A stretch of 64,000 nucleotides of DNA from Solen grandis. Its lineage: Eukaryota > Mollusca > Bivalvia > Adapedonta > Solenidae. The notes below the pieces were generated by a model. It saw only the letters and a program-made list of their open reading frames with translations. It did no database searches and had not been told where the DNA came from. A program made the translations under genes and the position numbers. The stretch spans positions 30,964,635 through 31,028,634 of the forward strand of contig CM037789.1 in NCBI GenBank assembly GCA_021229015.1, in the 5' to 3' direction. Shown in pieces: positions 11,436-21,801 of the stretch. The stretch's first letter is position 1. Each line of letters starts with the position of its first letter.

Positions 11436-12873
11436 ACTTGTTTAAAGATGAAGGTCCAGATTCATTGGAACTTAATGGCCAATTTACTTTACCTGAATTA
11501 TACAAAATCATACACAGTAGGAGAAATTCGGCCACAGGTTTGGACAAAATCTCTTACTGTTTATTTAAACATATGCCTTCATCAGCGCTTAAGCTTTGGT
11601 TAATTTTGTTCAATTCTGTTTGGTCTGCTGGTATCTGTCCTGACGTCTGGAAACGGGCGGTTATTATCCCTCTCTTAAAACAAGGAAAACCATCGTCTGA
11701 TCCAAAGTCATATCGACCCATTAGCCTCACTTCTCACCCAGGAAAATTAATGGAAGGTTTGGTGAAGGCTAGGCTTGAATTCTTCATCGAATCTAAAAAC
11801 ATTCTTCAACCAGAACAATCAGGCTTCAGGAAAGGCAGAAGTACATTAGACCAATTAGCCAGACTTCAACATGACATTATTTCAGCAAAAAATAAAGGGC
11901 AATCCGTTTTGGCTATTTTTTTTAGATCTTGAAGCCGCTTTTGATCTAACCTGGCATGCAGGGGTTTTATTCAAATTAAAGAAATATGGAATTACTGGCA
12001 ACTGTTACAATTTTATTAAATCCTTTTTAAAAGATAGAAAAATTCAAGTTAAGGTAGGGGAAACTTTATCTGAAACAAATGATATATATAGGGGCACCCC
12101 TCAAGGAGCCATTTTATCTCCTCTTTTATTTTCTCTCCTGGTTAATGACCTACCATCAAAATTAAAAGAATCGGGAATGACTACAAGTCAATTTGCAGAT
12201 GATTCGGGAGCGTGGTTATATGGCCCGAACCTGAACCATCTGCAGAAAAAGGCCCAACTTGGCCTAAATCATGTTCATCAATGGGCTGAAGAATGGGGCT
12301 TTAAGGAGTAAAACAAAAACGATAGGAATTATTTTTGGGAACAAAAATCAGTTCAGTGTTAAATTTGGGAGGTAGCAAAATTGTATTTCAAAAATTCGTC
12401 AATTTTTTAGGCATGTGGCTAGATCGCAAATTAACATTCCATAAACATATTAATGACTTAATCTTAAGATGCAACAAAGATTTAAATATTATGAGAATGT
12501 TGAGAGGCACTGACTTTGGTTCAGACAAACAAAGCCTATTACTACTCTATAAAGCTCTTATTCGACCAAAAATTGAGTATGGGCCCAAATTTATTCAATA
12601 GCTGCTAAATCTACACTTGCGAAGGTTGACCAGATACAACATAAGGCCCTGAGGATAGCCTTAAGAGCATTGTCTTCCACTCCTGGCTTTCTCCTGGAGA
12701 CTGAGGCGGGAGTCCTTCCACTACATCTGAGACGTGAACAACAAATTTTAAAGTACTGGGCCAGAGCTCAAACTTACAAAAATAATAATCCTGTAAATGA
12801 ATTAATAGGCTCAGGATCTTTTATTAATGCAAGATACTTAAAAAGAAAATTGTGTTACAATTTTATTTCTTAA
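11436..12873 (+). mobile_element. I/Jockey-like non-LTR retrotransposon fragment, reverse transcriptase
   Basis: Three reading frames join into one RT: a first part with KSYRPISLTS and SGFRKGRSTLDQL, a second with FLDLEAAFD, GTPQGAILSPLLF and the catalytic FADDS, and a third with a thumb-like region. A downstream segment (ETEAGVLPLHLRREQ) resembles the spacer before RNase H in the I/Nimb group. Frame changes near 11925 and 12310 and a stop at 12599 show decay. The endonuclease and 5' part are lost or in the gap; RNase H is absent. Clade is inferred from motif style only. Confidence 0.85.
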
Positions 12874-14316
12874 AATGATTTATAAATCAAAACATAGAGT
12901 TATAAGACTGTACTTTGCTATGTCTGTAAACTGAGACAGCGGGTAATGAAATGGTAAGCTATTCAAAAACAATGATTTGTCTTTCGCCTGAAGGAAAATA
13001 AAGTCTCGACGCACCGCGACCTATAATACAGTCGGAGCAATAACGCATATCCCGTTTTAGCTTAAAGTTTACCCTATACCCGATGGTGGTAAAAAAATCC
13101 TGAAAAACGATAGAACACTACCGCTCTAACTTTACATGTACACTTTTCCGAACAGTCACAAATCAGTTTCGGGCTTTGCCGTCGACCAATCGTGTGTCAT
13201 CGCAGCGATCTGCACATCAATTATTCGGTGATTTAAATATCACGCAACCCAAATTTAACGCCCGGCTGATTTTCCCAAACGGTATATTTGCAGGCAGGTA
13301 ACTGGAGTTGATGAAATTCCATCGCTGATTATTTGAAACTTATACTGCTTATTTAATTGTTCAGTTAGAAGAACATGATAAAATATCATCTCTGCTTATG
13401 AATTATGTATGTCATTTTTCTATGCATTGTGTATCTTTTGTTAAAGTGGGTATATAGTGGATATATTTACCTAACTTTTGTCATTTTGTTGCAAACTCTT
13501 TGTCTGCCTGTAGTCTCTCTCTTCCTCTCCCCCCCCTCTCTCTCTCTCCATTATTGTGTAGCCCCTTGATGTATTTATATATAAATTCTTTGTATTTACC
13601 TCATGTTTTGATTTACCTTTTGTCCCACTTTTCCAGCTAAAGTCAAAGTTCAAAAAGAAATTAGTACGTTTTTTTTTGTATTTTGCCCAGTTAATGTGAT
13701 TAAACGGTTGTATTCGCGTGCTCAAAGATGCCGCTGTGGCCTACGTGATTAAGTGAGACTAAAGATCAACACTTTCAATGTGTTTTACTGTTATTTTGCA
13801 GCAGATGTTTTGCACATCACGTGCCATTTTTGTTACATGTAGTTTACAATATGTCAATGATATTTTATATTGAATCATTATGAAATGTAATGGGCCTTTA
13901 ATATATCAGCTTTACTCGACTGGTATTGTTTTGTGGTGAAGAGTTTAGTTATTTCCATATATATATACAATCTGTTATTTCTTTCGTGTAAAGGTTTTTA
14001 TTGAACATCAATGAATATCTCTTACGAAAACAGCAAACTTCTGCGCATAAATACATATCACGTTGCAATCTTTTTTGGAATTCTGGAATCACCTGACTTA
14101 CAATGCCTGTCAATACAGTTGATTGTATTCATTTAAAATAAGTATTTAATACTGACTTACTGGCAATCCCGTATGTTCCAAGTGGAGCTACAAATAGACC
14201 GATGGGTTTCCACTTGGCATCTAAGTAACGACGTTATACATGTTCGTTGACAATGTGGCGTGAGTCCGTATTTTGTTATTAATCCGTCTATTAAAGATTA
14301 TTTTCTTTTTCTGCAG
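12874..14316. other. Intergenic region upstream of the D8C gene
   Basis: A CT tract lies at 13527-13551. A strong acceptor (TTTCTTTTTCTGCAG, ending 14316) precedes the start-codon exon, implying a 5' UTR exon somewhere in or before this stretch; its position and the promoter could not be fixed. No other gene recognised. Confidence 0.4.
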
Positions 14317-14350
14317 AACGTTTTAAATTCATCTGGTAGAGGAAGAAGAA

Positions 14351-15414
14351 ATGGAAAAAGCCGGAGTCAAAGGAACCTTTGCGATATTTTTTATCGGCCT
14401 ACGGATAGGTAAATCAGTTTCTATATAAACTTGCCTATACATGAAACAGGGGGCAATCGTGGTCAAGTGCTTTGAGTCGCTGAATTAAATTAAATATTTA
14501 TAATCTGTTGCAGGATAGTCCTGGGGAGCAGGCCCATTAATTATTCTATGAAAATATAACAAATTACTATGAAACGACATCTAAACAAATATCTTTGATA
14601 TTACTGATCATATGTTACCTTGTGGTATCTGTACATTATTTCGGCACTGACTACATGTATATTTTACCACTACTATCTAACAATAGACGATTTCTCTCAG
14701 AAATGAGACGTAAATCTTCGTAACTCAACGACCATTTACCGAACACATTTATAATCTTCATTTGAGAAATTAACATACGTTTGAGGTTTCCCCACTCACT
14801 GATTGGTCAATTTCAATCAGCGAAATATACTGTGTATGTTTTTGTTATAGTTTATTTTTTTACTTACACTGAATGTATTGCAAATATAAACGATAACATA
14901 TTAACAGTTTTGTCACGTACGCCATACGTCTTTGCCTTTGACCTTGCATTATGAAACCGATTCCCGTTTGATTGAAAGTACACGTGACAGTTTAGAGTAT
15001 GTATGTACTAGTTAGAACAGATTAAGTGAAATCTTAATGATTAAGAATAATTGATTAAGAATGATTGCTCTGTATGGTTAAGTGCGGCTCTTAACGGTTC
15101 CCATTCAGTGATTTTATTGGCTGAAAAAGTAGGTTATGTTCTAACACTGGATATATTGCAAAACATGAAGTTTGATCAATCGCCGCTGCAACAAGCTCCG
15201 CCCATTATATCCAAAGATCACGTAGGCACCATCCACACTCATATTTTCTCCTTATCAAGGCCTCACGGATCATTTTATGCAATATATTTTTCAAATTTTG
15301 AACGAATTGGGCGTTTTTGAAATAGGACAAACTGTAATGCCGATCCTCTGTGGTGTAAACTCAACGATGTTTGGTCTTATGCAGGACAGTTTTGAGTGGA
15401 GTGGGCGAATTAGC

Positions 15415-15454
<40 letters not shown>

Positions 15455-18400
15455 ATTTGAATAAATCACTCATATGCGCAAACGATTTAATGACATTGAT
15501 GTTTGCAATAGTTATTTCTCTTTCTATATTTCAATTTATTATTTTAATATGCACTTTTATATATTTATAGCATAAAAGAGCTATAATTCATTATTTGAAT
15601 ACGAGAGTGTTTTAAGGTAAAGTATCTGTAATGGTTCCGCTCATTCCTGGACCAATTAACCCCTACCAAAATAACCAAGGTACTCTAAGATACTCTAATA
15701 AAACATTAGGAAACCTTGGTGATTTCCGTGAAAGGTCATGAGGTCCGAAATATAGCAGGACCATTACAGGGACTTTACCTTAATTACCGAAAAACTTTGA
15801 TAAACATTTGCTTTTTTTCCTTTTCAGTGAACGCGTCGTGGTGTGACCAGACATTTGGAGGTATTTTTTTTATCTCTGTTCATGGACTGAATATTTCAAG
15901 AAAATAAAGCATGGTAACTGGGTCTGAGAACAATATGCCTATCATTCTTTTTAGAATATAACAAGTTATCGTTTGTATACATGGGTATTTATCCAAACAT
16001 GTGTACAAGGTATATAATTGCAACTAGGTATATAATTGGTCTTATGCAATTATTGCGGCGTTTAACTGTAGAGAGCCTAAAGCAGGAAAACAAAAGTGGT
16101 AAAAAATATTAAGTATTTGAAAATGTAGTAGAAATATACTTACTTACCATAGAGCTAGCTCTTGTGGCAACGTAGAAGAGTGTCCGGCTTGCATACCGGT
16201 GATCCCGGGTTCGATTCCAAGCCGGGACAGTAGTTATATAGATACAGGCATAAGTGTGTCAGAGATGATAACATATGTATTTAATGAATGTTATATGGGA
16301 AAATGAAAATGTAAAGTAAAGTTAAGGATAAACTCGAGAAAAGGGATGCTCCGTACGTTAATCCGGACCCAAGTATATCTAGATAAATGAAAGACCACAT
16401 TACGACGATTAATGTAGTGAATATACGTATAAGTGTGATAATTAAATATATACTCTGGATGAATATTGTAAAACTTTCACAATAAGTCTCGTCATAAAGA
16501 GAAGAACTGTGAATTATAATGTCATACTTACAAAGTAAACGTTATGTAAGATTAAGCCAATTTCCTTCGCAGAGTTTTCACATGAAATGCTTTATTGAAG
16601 GATGACGTGAGTTACGGTTAGGTCAAAAGTTGGGGGGGGGGGGATTTACACCGGAATGTATCTGTATAGGAGGGATTCAATAAAAGGTGGGTGGGGTGGG
16701 GAAAGCTTAGACACAGCATGACATAAGGCCTAAGAATACGTTTAATATGTAGGCATGTTCCATTGAAATTTGGCACTACTTATGCCAGCTAGTGGGTTCG
16801 AGAGTGATGTAAAACGTATTGTTCATACAATGTTTACCTTATTTTCAGACCCTTGCTGGTTCAATGTCAGCAGACCACTTCCAAACATGGACACATCTCG
16901 AGCCCTTTCAGACACGTGCACATTAAAAGGGTGTGACAAGAACGATCTCGACGTAAACACGTGGTACCGAATCGACTACAACGTGTATCACACGTGTCCG
17001 AGTACTATCTGTGATAACATAATTTGGTTTCCAGGTAATGTTCTTGTTGTTATTACATAATTATAATTTTTGTGGGACACTAATTTCTGGCAATTTCTTT
17101 AAGGGTTATATCCACAAATATTAATCCCCACGAAAACTTGTCTCTTTTATAGACCTCACGTTTTCTAGAAAACAGATCCACGAATAATTGTACCCACGAA
17201 CATCCCTTAGATACACTTTCGTCGAAATTAAATGTCAACAAAAAGATATGATTTTACAGTATTACTAATCAGTATTTTAAGGGATTAATGCACAGATTCA
17301 TACTGTTAAATTTGATATAAATTTTAAACAAAACATCCGAAATCCAAAAGACCCCTTAAGAAGCCCCTCTAGCATGCTATTTTTTTAATCAGTTGATTAA
17401 TTAATTAACTAAACTTCTGACAGACAATATATAAACACACAGGTACGTATAAAGAAACATTATTTATTTATTTTTTTATCTATTTATAAGTAACATTCTT
17501 AGTATATTGAATGGTAAACTATGGATATTTTTTGTATATTTATAATTCTAACAGACCCTATAGGACTTCCTGAAGACGGCATCAGGGAGCAGTCAATATA
17601 CGTCAAAATCGGGGAAGACTGTCAAGGCCGGGAGTATAAGGTGTTCACTAAGAACTGCAGTTACACCACCAGGCTGTGTCTGGACAGTTCTCTGAAAGAT
17701 TGCTCGGAAAGACTGGTCCTAGGTATGTTTATACCAGTTAATTGTGCACCTTTCTACTTTTAAGCAGTCGCCTTTCCCATTCATAGCTAGATCAACTGGC
17801 CACAAGCAATTTCACAATTAACTCAAATGTTCCTTTGTGTTAACCAGGTCAACAACTGACTACCTGATCTCCCATTTTCCCGTTTGTCAAACTGAATGCA
17901 TATGTAATCACTGAAGTCATAGTTACATAGTGTGTTTGCTCAGGTATAACGTCCCATCGACTGTGTTACAGTCATTTGGTGACATTTGGCATAGTGCTGC
18001 CTCTGAAATACCACGCCGTATATACAAGTGGTTTAATACTAATCGTGTCACTGCAGAACCCCTTATTGTGTCTAAATATAGCAGTATCTTTTCAACAAAT
18101 TATTTTGTCGTAATGGGAATTTTGAAATAGTGTGTTCTATCAGTGAAATAAAATACATAGCACTAGTTTAAAAATATTTAATAATTAAAGACTATAAACA
18201 ATTCACATACATACATACCATACAAAATAGGATTAAATCGAAAGCTAAAAGCTTATTGAGATTTTCTCCTCCATATAATTCATTGATATCGCCCGCACAG
18301 TGAGAGATATAGGTCTGCCGGACAGGTAATTTCGGTAAATAAGTTCTAGAAAAATCAATACATGTCAACGACGGCATGGAGGTGACGATGTTATTCTTTT

Positions 18401-20027
18401 TCAACGTAGAACTGTTTTGTTGGAATAAGAAGCCTACTGAAGAGAAATTACTTGAATCCCGCGCTCGTAAAATATCAAAACTGTATCATCTCTCGATGAG
18501 ATATGTTCCATATGCACTCAAATCAAACAAAAATTCTTTATATTACATAAAAATGATTATTATTCTTGTCGGTTCCTAGGTTGGAGTAATACTTTGTACC
18601 TAAAAATTCTTTGAAAAATCTTTGACGTCAACAGGGTTCGAACCCGTAACCTTCATTTTCTCAGTCAATTAATTTACCATTGGACCAGTATAATTTATGT
18701 TGATTATATGCCATGTCATTTAACATTTTAATTATATCCATATTCACAAACTATGTTATTTATGACGATATTCAGCTTAGCTACTCATAATACATACTTT
18801 TTTGATGAGGTTATAATTCTTTAGATATATCGTATTATAGACTATTTACCCATCATTTTTTGTGGCATAGCATTTTTTTATTTTTAGCTCACCTGAGCAT
18901 AGCTCAGGGTGAGCTTTTGGGAGACTTGATTGTCCGTCGGCCGTCGTCCGTCAACAATTTGATGTTTACACACTAGAGGCCACAATTTTGATCCAATCTT
19001 CCTCAAACTTGGTCAGAATGTTTGTCTTGATAATATCTTGAACCCTTTCGAAAATGGGTCAGGTTGGATCAAAAAGTAGGTCAGTAGGTCAAATCTTAGA
19101 AAAATCTTGTCGTCCGTCAACAATTTTGATGTTTACACACTAGAGGCCACAATTATGAGACAATCTTCCTCAAACTTGGTCAGAATGTTTGTCTTGATGA
19201 TATCTTGAACCCTTTCGAAAATGGGTCAGGTTGGATCAAAAAGAGGTCAGTAGGTCAAATCTTAAAAAATTCAATTTTGATCCAATCTTCCTCAAACTTG
19301 GTCAGAATGTTTGTCTTGATGATATCTTGAACCCTTTCGAAAATGGGCAGGGCCGGATCCGAAAAGTAGGTCAATAGGTCAAATCTTAGAAAAATCTTGT
19401 TTACACACTAGAGGCCACAGTTTTGATGCAATCTTCCTCAAACTTGGTCAGATTGTTTGTCATGATGATATCTCGAACCAGTTTGAAAATGGGTGGGGCT
19501 GGATAGAAATGTAGGTCAGTAGGTCAAATCTTAGAAAAATCTTGTTTATACTCTGAGGGCAACATTTTTGGTCCAATCATCCTCAAACTTTGGCAGAATG
19601 TTTGTCATGATGATATCTTTTGTGGATGGGGTCAGAAAATTCCTGAACATTGTTTCACCTCATCATCTTAATTCTAAAGCAATCTGTTTTGTACAGGCAA
19701 TGAATGATACTTTTCTCAGGTGAGCGATCTAGGGCCATCTTGGCCCTCTTGTTACATAATTATACTTTTTTACATTTTTGCATTGCAGGCGGCAATCTTC
19801 CAACCAGTCAGGGTTCAAGTGGTGGGGCGAGTGGCAGTGGTGGGGCGAGTGGCAGTGGTGGGGCGAGCGGCAGTGGTGGGGCGAGTGGCAGTGGTGGGGC
19901 GAGCGGCAGTGGTGGGGCGAGTGGCACTGTTTTGTTGAGTGCCGCGTCTAATGAATCGTCTGCCACAAGTATGTTGGCAATGATGAGTCTCATTTGCATG
20001 AGCACTGTGGCAATTTTATTCAATTAG
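14351..20027 (+). CDS. Secreted D8C-type cysteine-rich protein, probably GPI-anchored (5 exons)
   Basis: Exons 14351-14408, 15828-15860, 16849-17034, 17555-17722 and 19789-20027 have GT/AG borders, all introns are phase 1, and the joined frame is 227 codons. Residues 1-20 are a signal-peptide-like hydrophobic stretch. Residues 31-142 carry ten cysteines (25, 33, 54, 59, 80, 85, 115, 127, 134, 142) and the D8C pattern known from uromodulin, GP2 and OIT3: DPC start, WYR at 69-71, CPxxxC at 80-85, W90, a PxDG-like turn near 98-101. Sequons are at N21, N36 and N126. Residues 160-195 are six GGASGS-type repeats, then a small-residue region and a hydrophobic C terminus, as in GPI signals. No ZP domain follows, unlike GP2 and uromodulin. 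Function is unknown; cell-surface binding or defence is only a guess. Confidence 0.75.
15418..15452. repeat. (GA)n microsatellite
   Basis: About 17 uninterrupted GA units in intron 1 of the D8C gene. Confidence 0.95.
15612..15783. repeat. MITE family H, copy 1 (TTAA ends)
   Basis: Begins TTAAGGTAAAG..CTGTAATGG and ends CCATTACAGGGACTTTACC followed by TTAA, so termini are inverted over about 26 bp with TTAA at both edges. It lies 44 bp before exon 2 of the D8C gene, upstream of that exon's pyrimidine tract. A diverged copy is at 54670. Confidence 0.8.
16160..16232 (+). repeat. tRNA-Ala-like pseudogene / SINE head
   Basis: Has an anticodon-arm-like CCGGCTTGCATACCGG (TGC in the loop) and a B-box-like GGTTCGATTCC. 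The T arm is broken by extra bases and no acceptor stem forms, so it is not a functional tRNA. It lies in intron 2 of the D8C gene. Confidence 0.5.
18630..18693 (-). repeat. tRNA-like fragment (SINE head or tRNA pseudogene)
   Basis: On the minus strand it reads TCCAATGGTAAATTAA... ACGGGTTCGAACCCTGT, with an acceptable T arm and B box but a degraded A box and no good acceptor stem. It is in intron 4 of the D8C gene. Confidence 0.5.
18884..19753 (+). mobile_element. Helentron-associated-like element, family a
   Basis: The 5' end is TTTTTAGCTCACCTGAGC. The 3' end is CTCAGGTGAGCGATC, then a hairpin GGGCCA-TCT-TGGCCC and a terminal TCTTGTT. GCTCACCTGAG is inverted near both ends (subterminal inverted repeats). 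The core holds about five diverged ~145-bp tandem units marked by CCTCAAACTTGGTCAGAATG. These traits match non-autonomous Helentron-associated elements (sub-TIRs, 3' hairpin, T|T insertion). It lies in intron 4 of the D8C gene and stops 35 bp before the exon 5 border. No Rep/helicase is encoded. Confidence 0.6.
19821..19928 (+). repeat. 18-bp coding minisatellite in D8C gene exon 5
   Basis: Six units of GGTGGGGCGAGTGGCAGT (one G/A-type variant, C instead of G/T in the last) encode GGASGS repeats between the D8C domain and the C-terminal hydrophobic tail. The unit is a multiple of three, so copy-number change keeps the frame. Confidence 0.9.
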
Positions 20028-20162
20028 ACAATCCTCAGTATCTGTTTTTGGCAGGGTGTCAGATTACAATACTTTATCTCACTTTAGTGTTTTACTCTGG
20101 ATAATTGGGTCGTTTTATATTAAATGGATGATAATCTGTTGCTGCTGGATATGGAAGTAAGT

Positions 20163-20340
20163 ACAGTGGAACTCCTTCAAACCGGAACTCCTCCAAACCG
20201 GAACTCCTATATACCGGAATTTCCTCTAAACCGGAAAAAAGTTTTGGTCCCGTTTTCAACCCTTATTTATTTCATATAATCGTAAACTCTGTATACCGAA
20301 AACCCTGCATTCCGGAAACCGGACGTATTTCGGGGCACAC
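20163..20340 (+). repeat. Pogo/Tigger-like terminal fragment
   Basis: TA followed by CAGTGGAACTCC and several CAAACCGGAACTCC-type direct repeats, as seen at the ends of pogo/Tigger elements. The opposite terminus and any transposase were not found; a CAAACCGGAATG stretch at about 21013 might be related. It lies just downstream of the D8C stop codon and may be in its 3' UTR. Confidence 0.45.
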
Positions 20341-20958
20341 TTTCATTCATAGCAACGGAAAAGTCACCCTGGAAACCGGACACGTGTCTGGGACCTGACA
20401 TCAACCCAATAAACAGTACACAAACTCGAAACACCAAACTGCCTGAGGCAATTAATTCTACCTGTAGGGATCCGCCATTTCAATCCTGTGATTGACAGTT
20501 AAATAAACAATAGTAACCAATAAATTTACAATCTGTGAACAATAGAAAATAAGCTTCTTTGATTAATTACAAGAGTGGTAGCTAGCATTCATTTTGTGAT
20601 TTATTTGTACATGTATCTTATGAGCAAATATATTTTTATTTTATTATTTTTTTTTTCTAATTGGAAATCTCTTTCTCTTTCTCTCTCCCCCTCTCTCTTA
20701 AATCTGTTTGTAACCTAGGACCGGATTTTTTGTACTTACTACAATGTGTAGGTGCACCTTTTGATTTGTTTTAGCATCCTTTTGGTAAAATAAGATTATA
20801 AATGTGCTTTTCTTTATATATTTATTTCTCTCTCTCTTCTAATAATTTATTTTTAACATATCAAATTGTGATAAGTAACATAATGATATACAGCGACAAC
20901 GAAAAGTCTTTATGTATATGCCTGTTCTGATTTCCCCTTCCCCCCCCTCTCTCTCTCT

Positions 20959-20992
<34 letters not shown>

Positions 20993-21801
20993 AAGACTTA
21001 CCTGTTACCCCAAACCGGAATGAAATGTTTTGTTATTAATACATCATATTTGTACATGTCTCCATGTTGTATACTTTGTATACCTGGAATGTAATAAAGT
21101 TATGTTCTGTTCTGTTCTGTATAAGAAAAGCGTTAAACAGCCTGCAGGGCCCCTCTCATTTCGAGGGACTGGGGCCAGGGCACTGACAGGGTGAAATTAT
21201 CACGTTGTATCTTTGTTGGGGGATTTTTCAGTTTGACATCTAATTTTCTCTCAAAATACATATACACTGATATTTTTGCACCCTTCACTAACTTTCTAAT
21301 AAACACAATGTAATGTTAAATATTTATTTATTTGTTTCATGGGGGAATTTTTCCACTGACTCAGGGGTGAATATGATTTAGAGGGGGGGGGAATTGGGCC
21401 CATAATCGGCCTCAAATTCAACAGAAATAATGGCCTCACAGTAAAGATAAGTCTAAAAATCTTTCAAATGCGGTATATATGTTAACATATGCATAGATGT
21501 GCTATGACATGTAATGTTATGTCATTGATGGACATTCTCAGCTTTTTTTAGTGACCTTTGTTTGTATATACAAAAGCAAAGCACATGTACTAATACATGT
21601 CATCCCTATGGACACACGTTTTGCAATAAACATCTCTTCAAATTTACATTTTTACTTCTTGTACAGTTTAACCCTGTCATAAGCAATTTACCAGAAAATA
21701 TACACCAGGTGCCACCTTTAGGAGAAACATTGACTTCACTATTCGTTGCGTTTCTTTTTTAATCTGTATTGGATTGTATTAATCTCTTTGGATAAGCATC
21801 C
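20341..21801. other. Intergenic with CT microsatellite
   Basis: A pyrimidine-rich (CT)n tract with C runs occupies about 20936-20994. No exon was recognised. Several AATAAA-like signals (for example about 21092) could serve the D8C transcript. Confidence 0.5.

Noticed and set aside
15051..15320. 89-codon ORF in intron 1 of the D8C gene
   Set aside because: No recognised domain, and the gene's exon chain skips it.
16160..16232. Possible functional tRNA-Ala(TGC)
   Set aside because: T arm has extra bases and no acceptor stem pairs; a pseudogene or SINE head.
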